Source: Streptomyces sp. 1331.2 (GTDB lineage Bacteria; Actinomycetota; Actinomycetes; Streptomycetales; Streptomycetaceae). From it: 64,000 nucleotides of DNA. Of this stretch, positions 16,957-24,694 are shown in pieces. Where the stretch lies: positions 7,371,001 through 7,435,000 of the forward strand of contig NZ_OBMJ01000001.1 in the NCBI RefSeq assembly GCF_900199205.1. Reading direction: 5' to 3'. Numbering within the stretch: the first letter of the stretch is position 1; each line of letters starts with the position of its first letter. A program made the position numbers and the translations under genes. Below the pieces are notes generated by a model. That model was given only the letters and a program-made list of their open reading frames with translations. It made no database searches and was not told the DNA's origin.

Positions 16957-17010
16957 ATGAAGCGCGCTGCACTCGTCACGACGACGCCGGAGAGAGTCCC
17001 GGCGCGCTGA
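16957..17010 (+). CDS. threonine leader peptide of thrS (17 aa)
   Basis: The peptide MKRAALVTTTPERVPAR has three consecutive threonine codons (ACG ACG ACG at 16978-16986) and ends 15 bases before a 12-bp GC-rich hairpin and ~90 bp before thrS. This is the layout of ribosome-mediated attenuation: low charged tRNA-Thr would stall the ribosome on the Thr codons and change RNA folding. An alternative pairing exists between AGCGCGC (16962-16968) and GCGCGCT (17002-17008). Confidence 0.65.
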   Translation: MKRAALVTTTPERVPAR

Positions 17011-17025
17011 CCGTTGAGCCAGTTC

Positions 17026-17055
17026 GAAGCCCCGGGGCGAGTGCCCCGGGGCTTC
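17026..17055 (+). terminator. attenuator hairpin upstream of thrS
   Basis: A perfect 12-bp stem GAAGCCCCGGGG / CCCCGGGGCTTC with a 6-base loop sits between the leader peptide and the thrS ribosome binding site. No T tract follows, which is common for streptomycete terminators. Confidence 0.7.
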
Positions 17056-17103
17056 GCCGTTCCCGGACCCACTCGCCCGCGAATCCGAGTGGAGACCACA
17101 CCG

Positions 17104-18438
17104 ATGAACGAACACCTCCTGATCGACGGCCCGTTGAACGACGGTGCGCCGGCCGACGGCCCGCTGAACGACGACGCTCCGGCCGACGGCCGCGCGCACG
17201 AGCTCCCCGCCCATGACCACCGCAGGCTCGGCCGCGAACTCGACCTCTTCGACACCGATCCGCTGATGGGCTCCGGCCTGCCGTACTGGCTGCCCGGCGG
17301 CGCCGCGATCCGGCACACCCTGGAGGAGTTCATCCGCGGCGCCGAGCGCCGGGCCGGCTACCGTCACGTCTACTCCCCGGTGCTCGGCAAGCGAGAGCTG
17401 TACGAGATCTCCGGCCACTGGGCGCACTACCGCGACGACATGTACCCGCCCATGCAACTGGGCTCGGAGGAGATGGTGCTGCGGCCCAGCCTCTGTCCGC
17501 ACCACGCGCTGATCTTCCGCTCCCGCTCCCACAGCTACCGTGAACTGCCACTGCGGATGGCAGAGTTGGGCGGCATGTACCGCTCCGAACTGTCCGGTGT
17601 GCTGGGCGGGCTGACCAGGGTCCGGGCGATCCAGCTGAACGACGCGCACGTGTTCTGCACCCCGGAGCAGGCCGCCGACGAGGCTGTCGCCGCACTGGAG
17701 TTGATCCGCGAGGCGCACCGGGCGCTCGGCGTCGTACCCGTCCGCTACCGGCTCTCGCTGCCCGGCGGGGGCGGCAAGTACGTGGCGGACCCGGCCCTTT
17801 GGGAGCGTGCCACCGCGCTGCTGACCGACGTGCTGGAGCGCTCCGGGGTGCCGTTCGAGGCCGCGGAGGGCGAGGCCGCGTTCTACGGGCCCAAGATCGA
17901 CGTGCAGATCGCCGACGGCGCCGGGCGGGAGTTCACCCTCTCCACCGTGCAGATCGACCTCCACCAGCCCGAGCGGTTCAACCTGCACTACATCGGCCCG
18001 GACGGAGCCAAGCACCGCCCGGTGATGGTGCACCGCAGCGTGATCGGCAGCGTCGAGCGGGTGGTCGCCCACCTCATCGAGCTGCACGGCGGCGCGTTCC
18101 CGGCCTGGCTCGCGCCGGTCCAGGTCGCCCTGGTGCCGATCTCTGAGGCCGAGGTGCCACAGGCCGAACGGCTCCGGCAGCGCTGCCTCGACCTGGGGCT
18201 GCGTGCCGAGATCGCCGGGCCCGAGCACGGCACCCTCGGCGCCCGGATCCGGGAGGCCCGGCTGGTGCCCTACCAGGCGGTGATCGGTGCCAAGGAGGCC
18301 GTGGACGACCGGGTCGCGCTGCGGCTGCGGGACGGCCGGCGGCTGGAGCCGCTGGCGGCCGAGGAGGCGTGGGCGCGGATCGGCTCGCTGGTGGCGGCGT
18401 GCAGCGCCGAGCTGTGGGAGGACGGCGCCGAGGCCTGA
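17104..18438 (+). CDS. thrS: threonyl-tRNA synthetase lacking the TGS and editing domains
   Basis: 444 residues. It holds only the class II catalytic core (~40-340) and anticodon-binding domain (~345-440); the usual N-terminal TGS and N2 editing domains (~240 residues) are absent. The zinc ligands are in place: Cys131, His182 and His310, with spacing nearly equal to E. coli ThrRS (334/385/511). Motif 2 is YRSELSGVLGGLTRVR; motif 3 is GSVERVVAHLIE. ATG 17104 follows GGAG. As a stand-alone catalytic form it is likely a second, stress- or resistance-linked ThrRS controlled by the leader peptide. Confidence 0.92.
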   Translation: MNEHLLIDGPLNDGAPADGPLNDDAPADGRAHELPAHDHRRLGRELDLFDTDPLMGSGLPYWLPGGAAIRHTLEEFIRGAERRAGYRHVYSPVLGKRELYEISGHWAHYRDDMYPPMQLGSEEMVLRPSLCPHHALIFRSRSHSYRELPLRMAELGGMYRSELSGVLGGLTRVRAIQLNDAHVFCTPEQAADEAVAALELIREAHRALGVVPVRYRLSLPGGGGKYVADPALWERATALLTDVLERSGVPFEAAEGEAAFYGPKIDVQIADGAGREFTLSTVQIDLHQPERFNLHYIGPDGAKHRPVMVHRSVIGSVERVVAHLIELHGGAFPAWLAPVQVALVPISEAEVPQAERLRQRCLDLGLRAEIAGPEHGTLGARIREARLVPYQAVIGAKEAVDDRVALRLRDGRRLEPLAAEEAWARIGSLVAACSAELWEDGAEA

Positions 18439-18461
18439 TCCGGCCCGCTGCAGTCCGCCGC

Positions 18462-18490
18462 TGACCGTCGGGCCTGGTGCCCGGCGGTCA
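18462..18490. terminator. bidirectional terminator between thrS and VOC gene
   Basis: TGACCG-T-CGGGC, 5-base loop, GCCCG-G-CGGTCA: 11 paired bases with one mismatch between convergent genes. It overlaps the VOC stop codon. Confidence 0.65.
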
Positions 18491-18898
18491 GTAGGACTGC
18501 AGCTCGATCAGGTGGCCGTCGGGGTCGCGCAGATGGGCGCTGCGCAGGTTCGGCCCCCACTCCGGGCGGTCGGTCGCCGCGACGGCCAGGGTGCCGCCGT
18601 GGCGCAGGCAGAGGTCGAGGGCGGCGTCCACCTCGTCCACGCGGAAGACCAGCATCGCGGCGTCCTGCGCGGGTGCGGCGGGGAGGGCCGGCCGGTCCGT
18701 GGTGCCGAGGGTGGCGGCCATCGCGGCGCGGTCGTAGAGCACCAGGGCGGCCCGGTCGGCGACGTCCCAGTTGGCGTACGGGCCCTCGGGCGCGCCCTTG
18801 ACCAGGGTGGCGCCGGTGAGCGGCGGGAGGACTGCGCAGTAGAAGGCGAAGCACTCGGCGAAGCGGGTGACGAGCAGGCGGGGGTACGGGGCGTCCAC
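18488..18898 (-). CDS. VOC (glyoxalase/bleomycin-resistance fold) family protein
   Basis: 136 residues with two beta-alpha-beta-beta-beta halves: YPRLLVTRFAECFAFYCAVL at the start and LRDPDGHLIELQSY at the end, the latter holding the typical C-terminal metal-ligand Glu. GTG 18898 follows AGGAG. It is divergent from a MarR regulator with clear operators between. Substrate unknown; a small-molecule detoxification role is the usual inference. Confidence 0.85.
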   Translation of the reverse strand: MDAPYPRLLVTRFAECFAFYCAVLPPLTGATLVKGAPEGPYANWDVADRAALVLYDRAAMAATLGTTDRPALPAAPAQDAAMLVFRVDEVDAALDLCLRHGGTLAVAATDRPEWGPNLRSAHLRDPDGHLIELQSY

Positions 18899-18935
18899 GG
18901 TCGAACTCCTGGGGTCGGTCGGCTTGGCCCGGAAT

Positions 18936-18970
18936 TAGTGGGTCGAGACCCACTATAGGGAGAGTCCCTA
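18936..18970. promoter_or_regulatory. two adjacent palindromic operators between VOC and marR
   Basis: TAGTGGGT-N4-ACCCACTA (18936-18955) and TAGGGA-N3-TCCCTA (18956-18970) are perfect inverted repeats, flanked by GGAATT and its complement AATTCC. They are 10 bp from the marR start, fitting an autoregulated MarR repressor that also controls the VOC gene. Confidence 0.7.
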
Positions 18971-18980
18971 GAATTCCGCC

Positions 18981-19502
18981 ATGAGCTCCGAGACCCCGCC
19001 CGCCGAGACCCCGCCCGCCGAGACCCCGGCCCCCGATGCCCCGGCCCCGGTCGCCGATCTCCCACCGACCCTGCTGGACCTGAGCACCTATCTGCTCTCC
19101 CGGGTCGGCAAGGCGGCGCGCGGCCGGTTCGCCGAGCGGCTGGGCGAACGCGGCCTGCGGCTCCGGGACATGGCGGTGTTGGCCTCGCTCGTCGACTTCG
19201 GCCCGCAGGCCCAGCGGGACCTGGTGCGTCGGCTGGGCATCGACCCGAGCGACCTGGCCAAGGTCGTCGACCAGCTCGCCGCCGCCGGCCACGTGGACCG
19301 AGCCAGGGACCGGGCCGACCGGCGGCGGGTCTCGGTCTCGATCACCGACGCCGGTCGGGCGCTGCTCGCCGAACTCGACGCGCAGGCACGGGAGGTGCAG
19401 GACCAGGTGCTGGCGCCGCTCGACGAGGGGGAGCGGCGGGTGCTGCAGTCACTGCTGCTGCGGCTCCACCAGGGGCTGGGGGAGCGGCGCAGCGGGCTGT
19501 GA
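18981..19502 (+). CDS. MarR family transcriptional regulator
   Basis: 173 residues with a winged helix-turn-helix (QAQRDLVRRLGIDPSDLAKVVDQLAAAGHVDRARDRADRRR, residues ~73-115) and dimerisation helices at both ends. The first ~28 residues are a disordered repeat of TPPAE units. It is divergent from the VOC gene with two palindromes in the short intergenic space, so it most likely represses both. The wing DRADRRRV is typical of MarR. Confidence 0.9.
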   Translation: MSSETPPAETPPAETPAPDAPAPVADLPPTLLDLSTYLLSRVGKAARGRFAERLGERGLRLRDMAVLASLVDFGPQAQRDLVRRLGIDPSDLAKVVDQLAAAGHVDRARDRADRRRVSVSITDAGRALLAELDAQAREVQDQVLAPLDEGERRVLQSLLLRLHQGLGERRSGL

Positions 19503-19545
19503 GCCCCGGGGGCTCAGCTCCTCGGCTGCCCAGCGGCCCGGGCAC

Positions 19546-20205
19546 TCAGGAGATGGGTTGCCCGGGACGCCGGGCGCCCGCGAACTCACCTGCCCAGCGC
19601 GGGATTTCGAGCACGTTCTCGACGCGGGCCACCAGTGTCCCGGTGCGCTCGGCGTGGATCATCGCGCCGTCGCCGACGTGGATCCCGACGTGGTGCAGCG
19701 GCGCGTCGGGGCGGGAGAAGAACAGCAGGTCGCCCGGGGCGAGCGCATCGCGCGCCACCGGGGCGCTGCGGTTGAACTGGGCGACGGTGTAGTGACCCAG
19801 CTCGACGGTGCCTTGGCTGGCCCGGTACCAGCAGTAGAGCGACAGGCCGCTGCAGTCGAAGCCGACCGTCTTCTCGCCCAGGCACACGCCGTTGAGGTAG
19901 CCGTTCTCCTCGTCGCAGAACCCGAGGCTCGCGCCGAGGCGGTCACCGCCGCCCCAGGCGTAGGGCACGCCGAGCTGGGCCTCCGCGACGGCGGCGACCC
20001 GCAGGCCGAGGGCGTCGGTCGGTGACGCGGTCCTGGCGGGCGTCGCGGCGGGTGTCGCGTGTGCCGCCGGGGCGAGTGCCGGGACCAGCCCGGCCCCGAG
20101 CGCGAGGCCGAGCATGCGGCGCCGTCCGACGCCGAGGTCCTGACAGCGGTCCTGCTCCTGGCCATGGCCATGGTCGTGGTCACGGGCGGTCGGTCGTGCT
20201 TCCAT
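19546..20205 (-). CDS. secreted NlpC/P60 family peptidase
   Basis: 219 residues from ATG 20205. A twin-arginine-like signal (GRRRMLGLALGAGLV, cleavage after AHA) follows a His/Asp-rich N-terminus. The NlpC/P60 domain (~75-219) has catalytic Cys in FDCSGLSLYCW and the His of HHVGIHVGDG. Such enzymes cut D-Glu-DAP bonds in peptidoglycan. The upstream ATG frames were rejected because they precede the signal with unrelated basic sequence. It is convergent with marR. Confidence 0.88.
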   Translation of the reverse strand: MEARPTARDHDHGHGQEQDRCQDLGVGRRRMLGLALGAGLVPALAPAAHATPAATPARTASPTDALGLRVAAVAEAQLGVPYAWGGGDRLGASLGFCDEENGYLNGVCLGEKTVGFDCSGLSLYCWYRASQGTVELGHYTVAQFNRSAPVARDALAPGDLLFFSRPDAPLHHVGIHVGDGAMIHAERTGTLVARVENVLEIPRWAGEFAGARRPGQPIS

Positions 20206-20415
20206 GAGGCGGCTCCCGGGCGGCGGTCGAGACGGAGGCATGCGGACGGGCACCAGGGTTCCGTCCCGGCCGGGCGGTGCGCCATCACCCGCAACGGTGA
20301 ATCGTGGGCGCACGGGCCCTGGAACGGCGGGAAGTTCGCGGGTAAATCGTTTGACGGTTGTTCAGGCGGGGCCAACGATGGGCGCGAACGTTCGGTCTGG
20401 CCATCGGAGGACCTC

Positions 20416-20820
20416 ATGAGCAGCGCCGTCAAGCTGATCCGCAGCACACGGCTGACCCCGGCCGTCGACTACGCCTACGGGGCGGTGGTCGACGCCCCGG
20501 CCCGCTCGCTCTGGCTGGCCGGGGCCTGCCCGCTCGACGAGGACGGCGGGACGGTCGCCGTCGGCGACTACGAGGGGCAGGCCCATCAGGTCATGCGCAA
20601 CCTGATAACGGTGCTGGAGGAGGCGGGCGCCGGGCTCACCGACATCGCCCGCACCACGGTGTACGTGGCCTCCAGCGACCAGGCGGACCTGGTGAAGGTG
20701 TGGGACGTCTACCGCGCGTACATGGCGGAGCACGACGCGCCCAGCACCCTGCTCGGGGTCTCCGTCCTCGGGTACTCGGACCAGCTGGTGGAGGTGGAGG
20801 CGGTGGCCGTGCTGCCCTGA
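20416..20820 (+). CDS. RidA family protein
   Basis: 134 residues. ATG 20416 follows GGAGG. The YjgF/YER057c/UK114 fold has the conserved SLWLAGACPLDEDG and VMRNLITVLEEAGAGLTDIARTTVYV segments, and it ends VEVEAVAVLP. Family members deaminate reactive enamine/imine intermediates. The canonical Arg of RidA (near residue 105) is not obvious here, so a variant Rid subgroup is possible. Confidence 0.88.
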   Translation: MSSAVKLIRSTRLTPAVDYAYGAVVDAPARSLWLAGACPLDEDGGTVAVGDYEGQAHQVMRNLITVLEEAGAGLTDIARTTVYVASSDQADLVKVWDVYRAYMAEHDAPSTLLGVSVLGYSDQLVEVEAVAVLP

Positions 20821-20905
20821 GCCGTCTCGGCGCCCCGGCCCGTGCTGAACCGCCGGGCCCGCGCTGACCCCCGGGCCTGCCGGGGGCGGTGGGTGACCGG
20901 GTGCG

Positions 20906-21394
20906 TCAGGAGCCCGCGAGCAGGGCGTCCAGCTTGCGGTAGCCCTCGACCACCCCGTGCTCCATCCCGCTGGCCAGGATGGCGTCCCGGGCCGCCAGGC
21001 TGTCGACCACCGACAGCACGGTGACGCGGGTACGTCCTTCTCCGGCCGGCTCGAAGATCGCGGTGTCCAGCGAGACGCCGTCCGGCACGCCCTCGAAGGT
21101 GAAGGTCTGGACGAGCCGGGTGGTCGGCCGGACTTCGTGGAAGGAACCGTAGAAGGCGGCGACCTCCTGCCCCTCGCGGTGCATCGAGTAGCGGTAGCGC
21201 CCGCCGGTGCGGGCCTCCCAGGTGTCGATCTTCATGTCGAGGTCCTGCGGCCCGAGCCACTGGGCGACCAGCTCGGGCTCGATCCAGGCCCGGAACACCC
21301 GCTCCTGCGGGGCGTCGAACTCGCGGACGATCCGGATGGTGGGCAGCTGCGGGTCCGCCTCGATCCGGGTCTCACGGCCGGTGGTGGACGTCAT
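20906..21394 (-). CDS. SRPBCC (AHSA1-like) domain protein
   Basis: 162 residues. The fold starts with IRIVREFDAPQERVFRAWIEPELVAQWLGP and continues with the hydrophobic-cavity strands GGRYRYSMHREG and RLVQTFTFEG. It is co-transcribed behind an ArsR regulator with an ATGA overlap, a very common pairing. Probably a small-ligand binding or stress protein; the ligand is unknown. Confidence 0.9.
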   Translation of the reverse strand: MTSTTGRETRIEADPQLPTIRIVREFDAPQERVFRAWIEPELVAQWLGPQDLDMKIDTWEARTGGRYRYSMHREGQEVAAFYGSFHEVRPTTRLVQTFTFEGVPDGVSLDTAIFEPAGEGRTRVTVLSVVDSLAARDAILASGMEHGVVEGYRKLDALLAGS

Positions 21395-21840
21395 GACGGG
21401 ACTCCTTCGTTGTGCTCGTGTTCGCCTTCGGTGCGTTCGGTTCGGTCGCTGTCCATGTCGCTGCCGGACTCGACCTCGGACTCGACCTCGGATACGGTCT
21501 CGGACTCGACCTCGGCCTCGGCGAGGTCCGCGAGGAGGGCGTCCAGGCGGCTGAACCGCTCCTCGGCCTGCCGCCGGTACCGCTCGATCCAGTTCGTCAT
21601 CAAGTCGAACACCTGCGGTTCCAGGTGGCACGGCCGGCGCTGCCCGTCCCGGCTGCGGCTCACCAGCCCGGCCTCCTCCAGCACCTTCAGGTGCTTGGAC
21701 ACGGCCTGCATGGACATCGCATAGGACTCCGCCAGCTCACCGACGGTCGCGTCCCGGACCGACAGCCGGGCCACGATGTCCCGGCGGGTCGGATCCGCCA
21801 GGGCCACGAAAGCCCGGGACAGCTGGTCGACAGCCACCAT
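21391..21840 (-). CDS. ArsR family regulator with acidic C-terminal tail
   Basis: 149 residues from ATG 21840. The winged helix is clear: ALADPTRRDIVARL, then ESYAMSMQAVSKHLKVLEEAGLV (recognition helix ~45-60). No metal cysteines are present, so it belongs to the non-metal branch that controls SRPBCC genes. The last ~40 residues are a Glu/Ser/Asp-rich tail made by short internal codon repeats. Two identical palindromes upstream suggest autoregulation. Confidence 0.9.
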   Translation of the reverse strand: MVAVDQLSRAFVALADPTRRDIVARLSVRDATVGELAESYAMSMQAVSKHLKVLEEAGLVSRSRDGQRRPCHLEPQVFDLMTNWIERYRRQAEERFSRLDALLADLAEAEVESETVSEVESEVESGSDMDSDRTERTEGEHEHNEGVPS

Positions 21841-21853
21841 GCACCCCTGTTCA

Positions 21854-21918
21854 TCCTCAACCGATTGGTTGAGGACAACGCTACGCCGCCCCGCCTGCAT
21901 GTTCAACCGTTCGGTTGA
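21854..21918. promoter_or_regulatory. paired ArsR-type operators TCAACC-N4-GGTTGA
   Basis: Site 1 (21854-21875) is a 9-bp inverted repeat TCCTCAACC-GATT-GGTTGAGGA. Site 2 (21903-21918) is TCAACC-GTTC-GGTTGA. Same core, 49 bp apart, just upstream of the arsR start at 21840. They lie in the promoter region and are far from the Fic start. Confidence 0.75.
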
Positions 21919-22021
21919 GGAAGTCCGGTCGCGCGACTCTGCTGCTCCCCCCTCGACCCCGCCCCCGCCCCCTGGCGAAATGGTGTGAACCGGCGCCAAG
22001 GCGGTGTGGCAGGCTTGGCCG

Positions 22022-23452
22022 GTGATTCTGGAACTGGCCCCCCACAAGCTGAGCTGGGACGAAGTGGACCCGGCCCGTCACCCGTTCGACGGCGGGTCGG
22101 TCGAGCAGGTGGTGCACGGACTCGGACCGGCTCTGCGGGTGCCCTGCGGGGCCGGCGTGCCGGAGGACAGCTCCGCGGACATCTCCGCGCGGCTCGCCTG
22201 GAGCCGGAACGTCGCCCGGCCCTGGGCCGACGCCATGTCGTACGCGCTCGCGGAGCACTACGGCCGCTGGATCGTCGGGTGGCGCTGGGCGGTTGGCGAA
22301 GGGGACTTCGACGGCGGGCCGGTTGCGAGCTGGTGCTGCCCGACACACTCGGTCTCGACCCCCGAGGAGACCCTGGAGCGGGTCGTCGCGGCGGTCCGCG
22401 AGTGGCGCCAGTGGCTGGAGAGCCTGGCCGAACTCTTCGACGCGCACCCCCTGGACCCGGCTGTCCTCGCGGATCAGCGGATCCTGTGGCAGCACGCCGC
22501 CCGGGACCTGATCCGGCACGTCGCGGACCGCACGGGAGGCGGCAGCGGCTGGTACGGGCACTGTCGCCAGGTGCTCACCTGGTTCCTCGACCGCTGGGGC
22601 GTCGCCTCCGACGTCGCTGACGAGTTGGCCGGGCAGGCGACCGACGGGCGGTTCAGCAGCTGGACCAGCCCCGACACCGTCGTGGTCGAGGACGTCGCGG
22701 AGCGGCTTGCCGCCTCCCTGCAGCCGTCCCACCTTGACGGCGACCGGCCCGCCGCCGACCTGCCGGACCACCTGGAGCGCTGGCTCGCCGTGCGCGCGGC
22801 CGTCGCCTGGCCGGAGCCTTCGGCCGACGCCGGGGGCGGGCCGGTGATCCCGACGCGCGACGGCGCCGCCGAGTCCGTCGAGGCCTTCGACCGGGCCGTC
22901 GACGCCGCCCGCGCAGACGGCCTGCTCGCGGCCCTCGCCCGGCTCCGCGCGGACGCCGCGCGCGGAGCGGTGCTCGACGTCGAACTGCTCCGCGGCTGGC
23001 AGCAGCACGTCCTGGGCACCCCGCAGCCGCCGCCGTTCCGCACCTTGCCCGCCTTCGCCAAGGGCGGCCGGGAGCGGTACGGCATCGCCCCCGACACCCG
23101 GGCCCGCCTCGACGCCTGCCTCGCCGAGAGCGCGGCCGGGGATGCCGGCGGCGCTCTCGGCGAGGCAGGCGGACGGCCGCTCCCGCTGATCGCCCGCGCC
23201 GCGCGTGCCTACCTCGACGTCTGCTTCTTCCACCCCTTCGACGACGGCAACGCCCGTGCCGCCTTTCTGACCCTGGTCTTCGTCCTCGCCCGCGAGGGCG
23301 TCGCCCTCGGCGACGTCAGCCTCCTGCGCAGCGTCAGCTTCCAGGCCGACGAAGCGGAGGACCCGGCGATCCTCGCCCGGTACGTCGACACCCACCTTCG
23401 GGAGACCCGCCGCAACGCCGCCACGGCGAAGGCTCAGGTCTGCTCGGAGTAG
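22022..23452 (+). CDS. Fic family protein
   Basis: 476 residues. The Fic core motif HPFDDGNARAAF begins at His404, so AMPylation (or related NMP/phosphoryl transfer) chemistry is expected. No clear inhibitory (S/T)xxxE(G/N) helix is visible. The N-terminal ~270 residues are a large helical region I do not recognise. GTG 22022 is preferred; GTG 22004 in frame is possible. No antitoxin-sized gene is adjacent, so this is more likely a stand-alone Fic enzyme than a FicTA pair. Confidence 0.85.
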   Translation: MILELAPHKLSWDEVDPARHPFDGGSVEQVVHGLGPALRVPCGAGVPEDSSADISARLAWSRNVARPWADAMSYALAEHYGRWIVGWRWAVGEGDFDGGPVASWCCPTHSVSTPEETLERVVAAVREWRQWLESLAELFDAHPLDPAVLADQRILWQHAARDLIRHVADRTGGGSGWYGHCRQVLTWFLDRWGVASDVADELAGQATDGRFSSWTSPDTVVVEDVAERLAASLQPSHLDGDRPAADLPDHLERWLAVRAAVAWPEPSADAGGGPVIPTRDGAAESVEAFDRAVDAARADGLLAALARLRADAARGAVLDVELLRGWQQHVLGTPQPPPFRTLPAFAKGGRERYGIAPDTRARLDACLAESAAGDAGGALGEAGGRPLPLIARAARAYLDVCFFHPFDDGNARAAFLTLVFVLAREGVALGDVSLLRSVSFQADEAEDPAILARYVDTHLRETRRNAATAKAQVCSE

Positions 23453-23456
23453 ATAT

Positions 23457-23476
23457 GAAACCGATCGTTCGGTTTC
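23457..23476. promoter_or_regulatory. ARE-like gamma-butyrolactone receptor binding site
   Basis: GAAACCG-N6-CGGTTTC, a perfect 7-bp inverted repeat that resembles the autoregulatory element bound by ArpA-type receptors (AAACCG and CGGTTT half sites). It starts 4 bp after the fic stop and 150 bp before the receptor gene. Confidence 0.65.
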
Positions 23477-23625
23477 TTTGAGGGGAAAGTTCCCGGCGTG
23501 ATGGGCAGCGGATAGGGAGTGACCAGGCGATTCGCCGATCTCGCCTTGTCGCTTGCGGGCGCGGCGCAGCTAAGATACGGGGTGTTTGGTTTGGTTTTCC
23601 CGGGGCTCAGGGTGGGGTGGTTGCG

Positions 23626-24426
23626 GTGGTACGGCAGGAGCGGGCGATCCGGACACGGCGGCTGATCCTGGAGGCGGCGGCCACGGTCTTCGACGAGTTC
23701 GGGTACGAGGGGGCGACCATCGGTGAGGTGGTCTCCCGGGCCGGTGTGACGCGGGGTGCGGTCTACTTCCACTTCGCGTCCAAGCGGGAGCTTGCGCAGG
23801 GCGTGGTGGAGGAGCAGTTCGCCCAGGACGGAGTCCCCGAACGGAACTGCAAGCTCCAGGAGTTCGTGGACACCGGGATGGTCGTCGCGCACCTGATGCC
23901 TCGTGACCCGCTGCTGAGCGCGGGCGCCCGGCTGTCGCTCGGGCAGGACGTCTCCGGTGACCTCGGCGGCGGCGCGATCCCGGGATGGATCAGCCGGATG
24001 GAGACGCTGCTCGTCGCGGCCGGCGAACGCGGGGAACTGCTGCCGCACGTGGTCCCGGCGGACACCGCGTGGCTGATCATCGCGGCGTGGACGGGAGTTC
24101 AGATCCAGTCCCAGAAGCTCTGCGGCCGGGCGGACCTGGAGCTGCGGGTGTCCGGTCTGTTCCAGCACCTGATGCCGAGCATCGCGGTGCCGGGCGTGCT
24201 CGGTTCGCTGCAGATGGGTCCGACGCGTGGCGCCCAGGTGGCCGCGGAGGTCGCGGCGACCCGGGCGGCGGAGCCGTCCGGCCGGGAGGACGGCGAGGAG
24301 GACGGCGGGGAGCACGGTGAGGCGCCGGTCGCGGAGTCGGGGGAGCCGCAGGCCGAGGGGCAGTCGACGTCGGACGCGGAACCGGGGTCGGGGAGGCGGT
24401 CGCGGGCGCGGGTCGGCGTGGGCTGA
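23626..24426 (+). CDS. TetR family regulator, gamma-butyrolactone receptor (ArpA-like)
   Basis: 266 residues. The N-terminus VRQERAIRTRRLILEAAATV and the helix-turn-helix GATIGEVVSRAGVTRGAVYFHFASK are diagnostic of ArpA/ScbR-type receptors. The ligand domain follows (AWLIIAAWTGVQIQSQ). A ~55-residue Glu/Gly-rich tail extends beyond the usual ~215-residue length. The start may be GTG 23617 or 23626. The ARE-like palindrome upstream fits autorepression. No butyrolactone synthase (AfsA) gene is near, so it may be an orphan or pseudo-receptor. Confidence 0.88.
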   Translation: MVRQERAIRTRRLILEAAATVFDEFGYEGATIGEVVSRAGVTRGAVYFHFASKRELAQGVVEEQFAQDGVPERNCKLQEFVDTGMVVAHLMPRDPLLSAGARLSLGQDVSGDLGGGAIPGWISRMETLLVAAGERGELLPHVVPADTAWLIIAAWTGVQIQSQKLCGRADLELRVSGLFQHLMPSIAVPGVLGSLQMGPTRGAQVAAEVAATRAAEPSGREDGEEDGGEHGEAPVAESGEPQAEGQSTSDAEPGSGRRSRARVGVG

Positions 24427-24530
24427 TCGGGCCGCCAAGGCGTTGATGGGATTGTCTGATCATCCCCGCCCGGCGGTGCGGTAGGGTGGCCGGAGCCGAT
24501 GATGACCGCGACTTGAGGGAGGTGAGACCC

Positions 24531-24593
24531 GTGAACGGAATGTCCGAGCGGGCGCTCCCGGAGCGCGGCCGTGCGGGCGCCCCACGCGCGTAG
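24531..24593 (+). CDS. short upstream ORF (20 aa) before the PrmC-like methyltransferase
   Basis: GTG 24531 is preceded by a strong GGGAGGTGA ribosome binding site, which is rare for a chance ORF. The peptide starts MNGMSERALPERG and ends with TAG 24591. About 100 bp of GC-rich, structure-prone sequence separates it from the TTG start of the methyltransferase. A leader-peptide role is plausible; no run of one amino acid points to the signal. Confidence 0.5.
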   Translation: MNGMSERALPERGRAGAPRA

Positions 24594-24694
24594 CGTGGGT
24601 GGCGCGCCGACGCGGTGTCGGCCCTTGCGGGAGCCCTGACGGAGTCGTTCCTCCTCCTTCGTCCGTCTCCTCCCGTCTTTCCTGAGGGGTTCTC

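Noticed and set aside
22022..23452. Fic toxin-antitoxin pair
   Set aside because: No small antitoxin gene precedes or follows. The flanks are an ArsR operator region and a TetR gene.
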